From NCBI GenBank assembly GCA_015071005.1, contig SVIG01000005.1, positions 1 to 64,000 of the forward strand: a stretch of DNA of 64,000 bases, in the 5' to 3' direction. Within the stretch, counting starts at the first letter, position 1. The number at the start of each line of letters is the position of its first letter. Source of the DNA: Clostridiales bacterium. GTDB lineage: Bacteria > Bacillota > Clostridia > Christensenellales > Borkfalkiaceae. A program made the position numbers and the translations under genes. Under the pieces are notes generated by a model. It saw nothing but the letters and a program-made list of their open reading frames with translations. It was not told the DNA's origin and did no database searches. This document shows positions 28,932 through 38,815 of this stretch, piece after piece.

Positions 28932-29038
28932 CTTAACTTTGGTTAAGTTTCTGGGAATAAAAAACAGCTCGCTATTCATTTCGAAATGATTATACCTTAT
29001 TTTTATGCAAAAGTCAAATAAAAATTAACCATAGTTAA
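28932..29038 (-). promoter_or_regulatory. feoAB promoter flanked by two TTAAC-N4-GTTAA inverted repeats (putative DtxR-family operators)
   Basis: CTTAACTTTGGTTAAG 28932-28947; TTAACCATAGTTAA 29025-29038; minus-strand TTGACT-16-TATAAT between them. Confidence 0.65.
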
Positions 29039-29149
29039 GAAATTTTTTGAAAAATTTGCCTTTTTCGACAATTTTTTTGGAAAGAAAAAAAGGAAGACCG
29101 CACAGTCTTCCTTTATATTTATATAATTATAATGTAGAAATGCTGCTTT

Positions 29150-29521
29150 TTACTTTTGCACGAACTTTTTCATCATAGAGAAGGTTTCGTCGGAAATGAG
29201 ATGCTCCATACGGCAGGCGTCTTCTTCGGCGTTTGCGGCGGAAATCCCGTTTTTCATAAGGTAATCGCGGATAATGCAATGCTTTTCAAAGACCGCTTCC
29301 GCGTACTTTTTTCCGCTTTCGGTGAGATAGAGATGCTTGCCGTCTTCGTAGACGTAGCCCTGCTCGCAAAGGTTCTTGACGGCTTTATTGACCGCCGCCT
29401 GCGAAACTCCCATGCGCTTGGAAACGTCGATACGATGCACGACGTCCTGCTCTTTTCCGAGCGTCAAAATGCTCTCTAAATAGTCTTCCGACGATTGATT
29501 GTATTTTCCGGTTGCATTCAT
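29150..29521 (-). CDS. DtxR/MntR family metal-dependent regulator
   Basis: YLESILTLGKEQDVVHRIDVSKRMGVSQAAVNKAVKNLCEQGYVYEDGKHLYLTESGK. Confidence 0.9.
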   Translation of the reverse strand: MNATGKYNQSSEDYLESILTLGKEQDVVHRIDVSKRMGVSQAAVNKAVKNLCEQGYVYEDGKHLYLTESGKKYAEAVFEKHCIIRDYLMKNGISAANAEEDACRMEHLISDETFSMMKKFVQK

Positions 29522-29567
29522 AATTTTTCCCCTTAATGCAAAAATTTTTCCTAAAAGTGGTGACAAA

Positions 29568-29990
29568 CGTTTGGTTGTAGAACCGAGAAAGATTAGGCGA
29601 CGCGAACGAGCGTACCGAGTAGTACGTGAGCGAGCGTCAACGCAGAAATGCGATGAAACAGGTGTCTATTTTTAGAAACAAGCAGGTCGCGAAGCGCGCG
29701 AGCATTTGTTGACGGGAGCGTACATAGACGTACGTGACCGAAACAAAGCGGAGCGCAACGCCGAGATGCGCCGTTTATAAGAATAGGCAGGCGTCGCCGA
29801 GTTTTACGGGAAACAGGATAGTTCTTCGTAGAGGCAAGCAGGTCGCGAAGCGCGCGGCTTTTCCAAGCAAACTGCGTTTGGTTGTAGAACCGAGAAAGAC
29901 AAGGCGACGCGAACGAGCGTACCGTGTAGTACGTGAGCGAGCGTCAACGCGGTATTTCGACGTGTTATACAATTAAACAGGCGTCGCCGA
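29568..29990. repeat. complex repeat cluster: 76-bp repeat A x2, 22-bp repeat B x2, 13-bp repeat C x2, plus a GGGAGCGTAC..CGTACGTGACC core
   Basis: A: 29568-29643 and 29875-29950 (3 mismatches); B: 29679-29700 and 29835-29856 (exact); C: 29788-29800 and 29978-29990 (in queA 3' end); core around 29713-29770. Confidence 0.9.
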
Positions 29991-30999
29991 ATGAGAAGAA
30001 ACGGTACTCATTCTCCACCGCATATTTATATACGTTTAAGATTTCTTCCCTGCCCGTTAAACACGCCACAAGCATAATCAAGGTGCTTTCGGGTAAGTGG
30101 AAATTTGTCACGAGCGCGTCGACGCATTTCATTTTATAGGGCGGATACAAGAAAATTTCCGTGTTTCCGTGGCACGCGCGCACCATACCCTTTTCGTCCG
30201 CTACGCTTTCGAGTGTGCGCACCGACGTCGTACCTACGGCAATTACCCGCCGACCTTCCGCTTTTGCCTTGTTGATAATTTCCGCGGCTTCAGGCTTGAT
30301 TTCATAGTACTCCGAGTGCATTTTATGGTCGGTGATAATCTCTTCGCTGACCGGTCTAAACGTGCCCAACCCCACGTGCAGCAAAACTTCTGCTATTTGT
30401 ACACCCTTGTCCTTCAGCTTTTGCAAGAGTTCGGGGGTGAAGTGCAAGCCCGCCGTCGGCGCAGCTGCCGAGCCGTCCACCTTACTATACACCGTGTTAT
30501 ACCGCGCTTGATTTTCAAGTTTGGCTTTAATATACGGCGGCAAGGGCATTGTCCCCACGCGCGACAACACGTCCTCAAACGCGCCTTCGTATTCAAATTC
30601 TACGATTCTCTCGCCCGTTTCGGTGATATCCTTTACCGTGAGCGAAAGCTCGTCGCCGATTGTCATTTTTACGCCAATTTTGCCTTTTTTGCCCGGTTTC
30701 ATCAAGACTTCCCACGTATTGAGCTCCAAACGTTTCAACAGCAGGACTTCCACCACACCGCCGTGCGGCGTAAGCGCGTAGGTGCGCGCAGGGATTACTC
30801 TCGTATTGTTGACGACGAGTACGTCCCCTGCCTGCAAATAGTCGGTGATGTCACGAAAGATTTTATCCGTGATCGTCTTTTCTTTCGTGTCGTACACCAA
30901 AAGACGGGAAGAATCGCGCGGCTCTGCGGGCGTTTGCGCAATCCGCTCTTCGGGTAAATCGTAATAAAAATCGCTTTTTTTATACTGTACTTTTTCCAT
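29965..30999 (-). CDS. queA: S-adenosylmethionine:tRNA ribosyltransferase-isomerase
   Basis: [55 protein letters not shown]. Confidence 0.96.
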   Translation of the reverse strand: MEKVQYKKSDFYYDLPEERIAQTPAEPRDSSRLLVYDTKEKTITDKIFRDITDYLQAGDVLVVNNTRVIPARTYALTPHGGVVEVLLLKRLELNTWEVLMKPGKKGKIGVKMTIGDELSLTVKDITETGERIVEFEYEGAFEDVLSRVGTMPLPPYIKAKLENQARYNTVYSKVDGSAAAPTAGLHFTPELLQKLKDKGVQIAEVLLHVGLGTFRPVSEEIITDHKMHSEYYEIKPEAAEIINKAKAEGRRVIAVGTTSVRTLESVADEKGMVRACHGNTEIFLYPPYKMKCVDALVTNFHLPESTLIMLVACLTGREEILNVYKYAVENEYRFFSFGDACLIV

Positions 31000-31046
31000 A
31001 TCCGTTTCATTTTAGGGCGGTTTCAACGCGTACCTGCCCCTATCGT

Positions 31047-32102
31047 TTATTCGTTATCATCAAAAATTGAGATTTGGCGTTGTGCTTTGAGTGTCGGTTT
31101 TAAGCCCATGTGCGCATAGCCGTCCTTCAAGCAAATTCTGCCGCGCGGCGTACGCGCGATAAAGCCGAGCTGCAAAAGATACGGCTCGTAAACGTCTTCG
31201 ATCGTATTCGCGTCTTCGTTAATAGTTGCAGCCAACGTTTCCAAACCCGTCGGACCGCCGCCGAATTTTTCAATCAATGCACGGAGATAATCGCGGTCGG
31301 TCTCGTCCAAACCAAGCTCGTCAATCTCCAAGCGCGCGAGCGCGAAACGCGCGTCTTCGCGCGTGATTTGTTTGTTTCCTTTGACAAGCGAAAAATCGCG
31401 GACGCGTTTCAAAAGACGATTTGCAATACGGGGCGTACCGCGGCTTCTACGCGAAATCTCGTCCGCCGCATCGTCCGCTATCGAAATTTCAAGCGCACGT
31501 GCCGAGCGAGAAACGATTTCACGAAGTTCGTTCGGCGTATACATCTCCAAACGGTTGATGATCCCAAAACGGTCGCGTAAGGGCGCGGCAAGCATCCCCA
31601 CGCGCGTGGTCGCGCCGATTAGCGTGAACTTTTTCAGCGCAAAACGGATATTTCGTGCGGACGGGCCTTTGCCGACGATAATGTCGAGCGCGTAGTCTTC
31701 CATAGCGGAATACAAAATTTCTTCCACCGAACGGTTCAAGCGATGAATTTCATCGATAAAGAGTACGTCGCCGTCGTTTAAGTTGGTCAAAATCGCGGCA
31801 AGATCCCCCGAGCGTTCGATTGCAGGCCCGCTCGTGAGCTTGATCGATACCCCCATTTCGTTCGCAATGATATGCGAAAGAGTGGTCTTACCAAGCCCCG
31901 GAGGCCCGTACAAAAGTACGTGATCAAGCGCTTCGCCTCGCGCCTTCGCCGCCGCGATGTAAACGCTCAAATTGTCCTTGACCTTTTGCTGACCGACGTA
32001 GTCCGCCATAACTTTAGGTCTTAAAACGTTCTCTTCGACGTCGTATTCGGTTTTGGTGCTGACGAGTAAATTCTCGCCGCCGTATTCTTCTTCGTCAAAC
32101 AT
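31047..32102 (-). CDS. ruvB: Holliday junction helicase RuvB
   Basis: [54 protein letters not shown]. Confidence 0.97.
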   Translation of the reverse strand: MFDEEEYGGENLLVSTKTEYDVEENVLRPKVMADYVGQQKVKDNLSVYIAAAKARGEALDHVLLYGPPGLGKTTLSHIIANEMGVSIKLTSGPAIERSGDLAAILTNLNDGDVLFIDEIHRLNRSVEEILYSAMEDYALDIIVGKGPSARNIRFALKKFTLIGATTRVGMLAAPLRDRFGIINRLEMYTPNELREIVSRSARALEISIADDAADEISRRSRGTPRIANRLLKRVRDFSLVKGNKQITREDARFALARLEIDELGLDETDRDYLRALIEKFGGGPTGLETLAATINEDANTIEDVYEPYLLQLGFIARTPRGRICLKDGYAHMGLKPTLKAQRQISIFDDNE

Positions 32103-32176
32103 ATCGTAGTTCCTTTTTTAGGATTCTTATTTACTTTGTAAATAAAGCAAGAAAAATTAGGTGTGCGCAATCTGCC

Positions 32177-32791
32177 TTATACACCGGCTTGCAGCGCCTT
32201 TAACACGATCTCATCCACCGTCTTTGCCCCAAGCTCGTGCGCTTTCTTCACCGCTTGCGCGCTTTCCGCTCGCGTAAAGCCCAAGCCCATCAAAGCCGCC
32301 ACCGCTTCTTCGTCTTGCGCGGACAGTTTGGCAGGCGCCACTTTTTCAGGCGCAGGCGTGAGCGAATCTTCGCTCGCACCAAGCACTTCCAACGCCGAGA
32401 TTTTTCCGTGCAGCTCTAAAACGATTTTTTCCGCCGTCTTTTTGCCAAGACCTTTCACCGCCGACAAACGTTTTACGTCCGCCGTTGCGATCGCCATCGC
32501 AAAATCGTCCGCCGAAAGGGTCGCCAAAATGGAAATGCCCATTTTCGGACCAACGCCCGATACCGAAATAAGCTTCAAAAAGAGCTCTTTTTCTTTCGGG
32601 CTGTCAAACCCAAACAAGGTCATTCCGTCTTCTTTCACCTGCAAATAGGTATACACTTCCCCGATCGCACCGACGGTAAGCGTACGAAACGCGCCGCCTG
32701 AGCAATACACCTCGTAGCCCACGCCGTTTACGTCCAAAATCGCCGTTTCCGCCGTCGTTGTTAATACTTTCCCTCTCAAATATGCAATCAT
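32177..32791 (-). CDS. ruvA: Holliday junction protein RuvA
   Basis: MIAYLRGKVLTTTAETAILDVNGVGYEVYCS; VSGVGPKMGISIL; VKGLGKKTAEKIVLEL. Confidence 0.96.
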   Translation of the reverse strand: MIAYLRGKVLTTTAETAILDVNGVGYEVYCSGGAFRTLTVGAIGEVYTYLQVKEDGMTLFGFDSPKEKELFLKLISVSGVGPKMGISILATLSADDFAMAIATADVKRLSAVKGLGKKTAEKIVLELHGKISALEVLGASEDSLTPAPEKVAPAKLSAQDEEAVAALMGLGFTRAESAQAVKKAHELGAKTVDEIVLKALQAGV

Positions 32792-32793
32792 CG

Positions 32794-33558
32794 TTATTTC
32801 TTATCCTTTACCGATTTTATCACCGAATTCGCGATTGAACCCGTACCTGCCCCCGCCTTTTTCGGCGTTTTCACAGAAATAGACGCTCTGCCTACCCCCG
32901 TCACGCCCGCAATCCCCGTCGCGTTTTGCAAATCGTTGATCGCCGTAGCCGAAGAAAAACCGCCGCTTGATTTTCCGCGTTTGGAAGAACGGGACGCGCT
33001 CGCCATCAGTTCTTGGTACGCGCTCGCAGGCGCGGCGTTGTTCCCCTTCGTTCTCGTCATATTCCCTACGGCGAACAGTTCGCCAAACCGACTGGAAAAA
33101 CCGTGGCAAAGCGCAATCGCAAGCGCGTCCGCCGCGTCGTCGGGCTTGGGAATACTTTGCAAGCGCAGCATCGACGTGACAACGGACTGTATCTGATGCT
33201 TGTCCGCTCTACCGTAGCCCGTCAACGCCTGTTTGATTTGCATAGGGGTATATTCGTAGAGTTTTCCGCACGCCTTGACGCAAGTGAGCAGCGCAACGCC
33301 GCGCGCGTGCGCAACGGCGATACCCGTCGTAATGTTTTTCGAGAAAAAGAGCTCTTCCATCGCCACTTCGTCGGGTCGGTATTTCTCTAAAATTTTCGAA
33401 ACGCCCTCCTCCAACATCGCAAGCCGCACGGGCAAGCTTTCATTTTTAGGCGTGACGACAACGCCGTAATCCACCGCGCGGAAATTGCCGCGCTCGTCCT
33501 TTTCAATTACGCCGTAGCCAAGGGTTGCTATCCCTGGGTCAATGCCCAAAATAATCAT
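32794..33558 (-). CDS. ruvC: crossover junction endodeoxyribonuclease RuvC with about 85-aa low-complexity C-terminal extension
   Basis: MIILGIDPGIATLGYGVIE, AMEELFFSKNITTGIAVAHARG, DDAADALAIALCH; extension SASRSSKRGKSSGGF... Confidence 0.93.
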   Translation of the reverse strand: MIILGIDPGIATLGYGVIEKDERGNFRAVDYGVVVTPKNESLPVRLAMLEEGVSKILEKYRPDEVAMEELFFSKNITTGIAVAHARGVALLTCVKACGKLYEYTPMQIKQALTGYGRADKHQIQSVVTSMLRLQSIPKPDDAADALAIALCHGFSSRFGELFAVGNMTRTKGNNAAPASAYQELMASASRSSKRGKSSGGFSSATAINDLQNATGIAGVTGVGRASISVKTPKKAGAGTGSIANSVIKSVKDKK

Positions 33559-33721
33559 CTGCTTTCACCGTAAAAAACAATTTTTTGTATAAAATACAAA
33601 CTTTTGTTCTATTATAGCCCATATTCGCGAAAAAGTCAAGCCCTACTTTGACTTAACTACGGTTTATTTCCGCCGTTTGAAAATTTTTTCACAAAATTGA
33701 AAAAAATCTGTCAGTCCCCCC

Positions 33722-33749
33722 TTGACAAAGGAAAATTTTGTGGTATACT
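33722..33749 (+). promoter_or_regulatory. sigma-A-type promoter TTGACA-16-TATACT with TG-rich spacer end
   Basis: TTGACA 33722-33727, TATACT 33744-33749. Confidence 0.65.
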
Positions 33750-33864
33750 GTCAGCGCGACGGGCGAAGCAATACCCCCAAATCGTCTTTTTTGCTCCCCT
33801 GTCCGCGGTTGCGATATGGAAATCCGCGCTTTTTTAAGAACGGCACGAAAAGGAGTGTGGTACT

Positions 33865-34002
33865 ATGAAAAAGCTTGTGATGAAAATATTGCGTTTTTTG
33901 AAGCTCGACGGGCTCCTTTTGGGGCTCATCGAAAAAATACGGCTTGGCTTGACCAAAAAGATTGACAAGGGACTCGCCCCCCTTGAAGACTTTCTCAGCT
34001 AA
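33865..34002 (+). CDS. 45-aa amphipathic small peptide (not in ORF track)
   Basis: MKKLVMKILRFLKLDGLLLGLIEKIRLGLTKKIDKGLAPLEDFLS*; AGGAG RBS, own promoter and terminator. Confidence 0.6.
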   Translation: MKKLVMKILRFLKLDGLLLGLIEKIRLGLTKKIDKGLAPLEDFLS

Positions 34003-34049
34003 GGCGACAATCGCAACGAAAGCGATTTCGAGAATTGCGTGCATGGTGA

Positions 34050-34090
34050 CTTCCTTGGCGTTTCCCCGTCAAGGAAGTTATTTTTTTACA
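34050..34090 (+). terminator. intrinsic terminator of small-peptide unit
   Basis: ACTTCCTTG-gcgtttccccgt-CAAGGAAGT then TTATTTTTTT. Confidence 0.8.
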
Positions 34091-34141
34091 ACAAAAAATG
34101 CCGACCTTTTACCAAGGTCGGCATTTTTCTTATCGTTTCAA

Positions 34142-34315
34142 TTATTCCGCTTTGATTGCGCCAACGGGACAAGCATCTTCGCAAGCTCCGCAGTCTACGC
34201 ATTCGTCGGAAATCACGTAGATGCCCTTGCCTTCGTCAAGCGCGATAGCGCCAACGGGACAGGTATCTGCGCATGCGCCACATGCCAAGCATTCATCCGT
34301 AATTACGTGTGCCAT
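34142..34315 (-). CDS. 2[4Fe-4S] ferredoxin (57 aa, below ORF-track cutoff)
   Basis: [57 protein letters not shown]: two CxxCxxCxxxCP motifs. Confidence 0.95.
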   Translation of the reverse strand: MAHVITDECLACGACADTCPVGAIALDEGKGIYVISDECVDCGACEDACPVGAIKAE

Positions 34316-34427
34316 AAAATCATACCTCCGATATTTGCTTTGATATATTTATTATATCACGTTTTTTTGAAATAGTAAAGAGTTCCGCGAAAAATTTTTT
34401 CAGCTTTTTTTGGCTTTTTTTCGCATT

Positions 34428-35576
34428 TTACTTGCTTTGACGAAGCCGCGTCACAATCTCTTTCGTCAACGCTGCCGCGCGGCGGATTTCTTCTTCCGTA
34501 TTATTCTTCCCAAAACTAAACCGCACGCACTCTTTCGCTTCCTCGTCCGTCTTACCCATCGCAAGTAAGACGTGGCTGGGTTTTATCGACGCGCTCGCAC
34601 AAGCCGAGCCTGCCGCAAGCGACACCCCTGCAAGGTCCATGTTATAGACAAAATCCGCGTTATTGACTCCGCAAAAACGCACGTTCAATACGGACGGTAT
34701 ACGCTCTTCTTGCTCGCCGTTGATTTCCACGCCTTCTAAATCGGAAAGCTTTTGTAAAAACAACTCGTTCATACGAGCGATTTTTTCATTCGACGCAGAC
34801 ACGGTAGCCACGTTTTGTTCATAAGCCGCCGCCAAGCCCACAATCGCAGGCACGTTCGTCGTACCGCCGCGCAAGCCGCGTTCCTGCTCGCCACCAACGA
34901 TAAGCCCCTTCACCTTCACGCCACCGCGAATATACAAAACGCCGCAACCCTTCGGACCGTAAAACTTATGCGAAGAAAGGGAAAGCATATCCACGCCAAG
35001 CGCTTTCACGTCCATTTTTCCATACGGCGCGGCTTGCACTCCGTCACAAAAGAAAAGCACGCCCCGCTCTTTCGCAATTTTTGCGATCTCGACAACAGGT
35101 TGAATTACCCCCGTTTCGTTGTTCACCGCCATAATCGCAATCAAGCCCGTCTTGTCTGTAATCGCCTCTTTTAAGAGATTCAACTCAACCCTGCCCCCTG
35201 CATTTACGGGCAAATAGGTGACGGAAAAGCCTTCCTTTTCCAATTTTTCCGCCGTGGCAAGAACGGCATGGTGCTCAATCGCGGAAACGATGATATGATC
35301 TTTTCCTTGTTCTTTTTGCGCGTGCGCGCCGCCGTAAAGCGCCCAATTATCCGCTTCCGTACCGCCCGACGTGAAATAAATCTCGTTGGGTTTGGCGTTC
35401 AAAAGCGCCGCGACGGTATCCCTTGCGCTATCGATGGCAATCATCGCCTTCCGACCTACGGCGTGCGGCGAATCTGCATTCCCGAAAAGTTCGGTAAAAT
35501 ACGGCAGCATCTTTTGCAATACGTTTTCATCGAGCGGCGTCGTCGCCGCGTGATCAAGATAGATTCTGTTTGACAT
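34428..35576 (-). CDS. cysteine desulfurase (NifS/IscS family)
   Basis: MSNRIYLDHAATTPLDENVL; SLSSHKFYGPKGCGVLYIR; GSACASASIKPSHVLLAMG. Confidence 0.94.
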   Translation of the reverse strand: MSNRIYLDHAATTPLDENVLQKMLPYFTELFGNADSPHAVGRKAMIAIDSARDTVAALLNAKPNEIYFTSGGTEADNWALYGGAHAQKEQGKDHIIVSAIEHHAVLATAEKLEKEGFSVTYLPVNAGGRVELNLLKEAITDKTGLIAIMAVNNETGVIQPVVEIAKIAKERGVLFFCDGVQAAPYGKMDVKALGVDMLSLSSHKFYGPKGCGVLYIRGGVKVKGLIVGGEQERGLRGGTTNVPAIVGLAAAYEQNVATVSASNEKIARMNELFLQKLSDLEGVEINGEQEERIPSVLNVRFCGVNNADFVYNMDLAGVSLAAGSACASASIKPSHVLLAMGKTDEEAKECVRFSFGKNNTEEEIRRAAALTKEIVTRLRQSK

Positions 35577-35856
35577 AACGCCTCCCATTGCATTTTCTTT
35601 TTCTATTATAATGCTTTCGCGCGCGTTTGTCAATCTCAAACGGGGCGAATCACGTTCGAAAAACTTTTTTTGCGAAAATGGGAATTTTTTTCAAAAACCC
35701 CCTTGAAAAACGCGCTGAAATATATTATAATGTTTGTAATTATCGGTTTTTTGTAAAAACGAACGGAAAAATAGGGTTTGAGAGAATACCCCTTCCACTT
35801 TTTACCTCCCAACCGACCGATAAAATTTCTTTTTTAACACAAGGGGGATTTATATT

Positions 35857-37914
35857 ATGAGCACAAACTTTGAGAGCATTCGTAACATTGCGGTTGTCGG
35901 CCACAGCGGCGAAGGTAAAACGACGCTTGTGGAAGCGATGCTGATGGCGGCAGGCACGATCGACCGTATGGGTAAAGTGACGGACGGCACGACCGTTTCC
36001 GACTACGACGATCTCGAAAAAGCAAAGAAAATGTCTATCTATACGTCCGTTTCCAATTTGATTTGGAAAAACGTAAAGATTAACCTTCTCGACCTTCCTG
36101 GTTACTACGATTTCGAAGGGGAAAGAAACGAAGGCTTGCGCGCGGCAGGCGGCGCACTTTTGGTAATCGGTGCAAACGGCGTTATTCCCATCGGCGCGGA
36201 ATCGATCATCGAAAGCTGCTTGAAGCTCGGCAAACCGCTCATCATCTTTATCAACGGTATGGATAAAGAAAATGCGGACTATCTCGGTACGGTACAAGCC
36301 CTTCGCGCAAAATATGCAGGCAAACTTGCTCCCATTCAAATTCCTATTATGGAAGGCGGCAAAATGCAAGGCGTTATCAACGCGCTCCAAGAACGCGCTT
36401 ACCTTTTCAAGGACGGCGGCCCTCAAGAAATCCCCGTACCTGAAAATATGAAAGACCAAGTGGAAGAAATGAAAGCTTCCCTTATGGAAACGGCAGCGGA
36501 AAACGACGAAGTATTGCTTGATAAATATTTCGAAACGGGCGACCTTACGAGAGAAGAAACAATCCAAGGTATCCGTATGGGTATCGCGTCGGTTAGCACG
36601 ATTCCCGTCATGGCAGGCTCGGCTCTCACCAACCGCGGCGTTATCAACCTTTTGAATGAAATCGTTACGTACATGCCCCTTGCTCGTGAACGTTTGAACA
36701 CGATGGTTTCCGACGCAAGCGGACAAATGTACTCCCTCCACACCGAAGCAAACGCACCTTTCGCGGCGCAGGTATTTAAGACGGTGATCGATCCGTTCTC
36801 GGGTAAGCTCAGCTACTTGAAGAGCTTCCGCGGCGTTTTGAAGAGCGGCTCTACCGTTTGGAATCCCAACACCGAAACGGAAGAAAGAATCGGTCAAATC
36901 TACGTGCTTCGCGGCAAGAAGATGGAAGCGGTAGACGAGCTCAAAGCAGGCGACATCGGCGCGGTGAACAAGCTCAACAACACCAACACGGGCGACACCC
37001 TTTGCGACCCTTCGGATAAAGTGAAATTTACGTCCATTTATTTCCCGAAACCCACGCTCTTTATGTCGGTTGCGGCGGAAAAGAAGGGCGAAGAAGATAA
37101 AGTGTTTGCCGGTCTTGCAAAGCTTAAAGAAGAAGATTACACCTTCTCGATTGAAAAGAACGCGGAAACGGGCGAAATGGTCATCGGCGGTCAAGGCGAC
37201 GTACAGCTTGAAATCCTTGCAAAGAAAGTGAAAGCGCGCTACGGCGTAGATATGAAACTCTCCGCTCCGAAGATTGCGTACCGCGAAACGATCCGCGGCA
37301 AAGCGGAAGCGGAAGGCAAGCATAAGAAACAATCGGGCGGTCACGGTCAATACGGTCACGTTAAGATTCGTTTCTCCCCTTGCGAAGAAGAATTTATCTT
37401 TGAAGAAGAAGTTGTCGGCGGCGCAGTACCCAAGAACTACTTCCCCGCAGTCGAAAAAGGCTTGCGCGAAAGCATGGCGGAAGGTCCTTTGGCTGGCTAT
37501 CCCGTTACCGGCTTGAAAGCGGTGCTTTACGACGGTAGCTACCACGACGTTGACTCGAACGAACTTTCCTTCAAGATGGCGGCTTCGATCGCGTTCAAGG
37601 AAGGCTTGAAGAATGCAAGACCCGTTCTTCTCGAACCGATTTACAGCTTGAAGATCGCTATCCCTGCGGATTATCTCGGCGACGTAATGGGCGACATTAA
37701 CAAACGCCGCGGCAGAATTATGGGTACGGACACGGAAGGCGATCGTTCGATCATCACGGCGGAAGTTCCCCTTGCGGAAATCAAAGAATACACGATGGAA
37801 CTTCGTTCCTTGACGCGCGGTAGCGGTAAGTTCGTATCCGAATTCCTTGGCTACGAAGACGTACCCCCTATGCTCGTTGACAAAATCGTAGCGGCAGCGA
37901 AAGCGGACGCATAA
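35857..37914 (+). CDS. elongation factor G-like translational GTPase (EF-G2-type paralog)
   Basis: IAVVGHSGEGKTTLVEAML (divergent G1), LLDLPGYYDFEGE, full EF-G domain length 685 aa. Confidence 0.9.
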   Translation: MSTNFESIRNIAVVGHSGEGKTTLVEAMLMAAGTIDRMGKVTDGTTVSDYDDLEKAKKMSIYTSVSNLIWKNVKINLLDLPGYYDFEGERNEGLRAAGGALLVIGANGVIPIGAESIIESCLKLGKPLIIFINGMDKENADYLGTVQALRAKYAGKLAPIQIPIMEGGKMQGVINALQERAYLFKDGGPQEIPVPENMKDQVEEMKASLMETAAENDEVLLDKYFETGDLTREETIQGIRMGIASVSTIPVMAGSALTNRGVINLLNEIVTYMPLARERLNTMVSDASGQMYSLHTEANAPFAAQVFKTVIDPFSGKLSYLKSFRGVLKSGSTVWNPNTETEERIGQIYVLRGKKMEAVDELKAGDIGAVNKLNNTNTGDTLCDPSDKVKFTSIYFPKPTLFMSVAAEKKGEEDKVFAGLAKLKEEDYTFSIEKNAETGEMVIGGQGDVQLEILAKKVKARYGVDMKLSAPKIAYRETIRGKAEAEGKHKKQSGGHGQYGHVKIRFSPCEEEFIFEEEVVGGAVPKNYFPAVEKGLRESMAEGPLAGYPVTGLKAVLYDGSYHDVDSNELSFKMAASIAFKEGLKNARPVLLEPIYSLKIAIPADYLGDVMGDINKRRGRIMGTDTEGDRSIITAEVPLAEIKEYTMELRSLTRGSGKFVSEFLGYEDVPPMLVDKIVAAAKADA

Positions 37915-38046
37915 TTAGAATTTAGCAGGCAAAGGCGGCGTACTCCTTTCGCAAAGCCTTTGCTTATACGTAAAAAACGGCTTTCGAATCCCCCTTCGAA
38001 AGCCGTTTTACTTTACAAGCGCCTAAAAAGGTGCTATAATAAAGCT

Positions 38047-38565
38047 ATGAAATATAACTACAAAAAACTCTATGAAAAAAACGCGGCGTTTTTGGAAAAA
38101 CATTCTACGTTTAAGCGTTCTTTGAAATACGTCACGCCCATACTTTCAGCATTCTTTTTCGGGGCATACGCATTCCTTTGGCTGTATGGGATTTTCATCA
38201 AAGATTTCAAGACAATGGACTACGTAAAGCTTTTCACCCTTGCCGCAACGACATATCTTCTCGTCGTCGTGCTTCGGCTTGCCGTCGCCCGTCCCCGTCC
38301 TTACAGCGAACAGGGCGCAGGAATCACTCCCATTTTGAAACGAAAAGGGAGCGAAATGGATTCCTTCCCAAGCAGACACGTTGCCTGTGCGGCAGTCATT
38401 TCCCTGCTCGTGATGCACCACTTCACGGCAATCGGCATTTTGATGCTCGGCTTGACCGCCTTCCTTTCCTACATTCGCTTTGCAACGGGTATGCACTATC
38501 CTTCCGATATTTTCGGCGGACTTACATTAGGTATTGCGGTAGGCGTATTCGCTTGGATTTGGTAA
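38047..38565 (+). CDS. PAP2 family phosphatase
   Basis: ARPRPYSEQG, SFPSRHVACAAVI, GMHYPSDIFGG signature. Confidence 0.92.
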   Translation: MKYNYKKLYEKNAAFLEKHSTFKRSLKYVTPILSAFFFGAYAFLWLYGIFIKDFKTMDYVKLFTLAATTYLLVVVLRLAVARPRPYSEQGAGITPILKRKGSEMDSFPSRHVACAAVISLLVMHHFTAIGILMLGLTAFLSYIRFATGMHYPSDIFGGLTLGIAVGVFAWIW

Positions 38566-38568
38566 AAG

Positions 38569-38603
38569 AAAAAGCAAACTCGAAAACGAGTTTGCTTTTT
38601 TTA
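38569..38603. terminator. terminator copy 1 (35 bp identical to 39146-39180)
   Basis: AAAAAGCAAACTCGAAAACGAGTTTGCTTTTTTTA. Confidence 0.9.
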
Positions 38604-38807
38604 GTATTCGTCCGTTATACCCAATAAATAGTCCGCCGACGTTTCTAACGCTTTACACATCAAACAAAGCGTTTCCAAAGACGGATAACTTTTTCCTGAT
38701 TTATAATCGGTCACGCATTGTTTGGAAACGTTGATTTCTTTGGCGATTTCCACTTGCGTTTTTCCGCTGATTTTTAATAATTCATTAAATCTTTCCGTAA
38801 ACTTCAT
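38601..38807 (-). CDS. XRE-family HTH regulator
   Basis: FNELLKISGKTQVEIAKEINVSKQCVTDYKSGKSYPSLETLCLMCKALETSADYLLG. Confidence 0.93.
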   Translation of the reverse strand: MKFTERFNELLKISGKTQVEIAKEINVSKQCVTDYKSGKSYPSLETLCLMCKALETSADYLLGITDEY

Positions 38808-38815
38808 ATTAAAAT

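Noticed and set aside
29775-29972. 65-aa minus-strand ORF in the repeat cluster resembling the QueA C-terminus (KLGDACLFL)
   Set aside because: Lies wholly in repeat sequence with no RBS; similarity is due to repeat C
35740-37545. 601-aa ORF antisense to the EF-G-like gene
   Set aside because: Shadow ORF; composition implausible for a protein and sense gene is unambiguous
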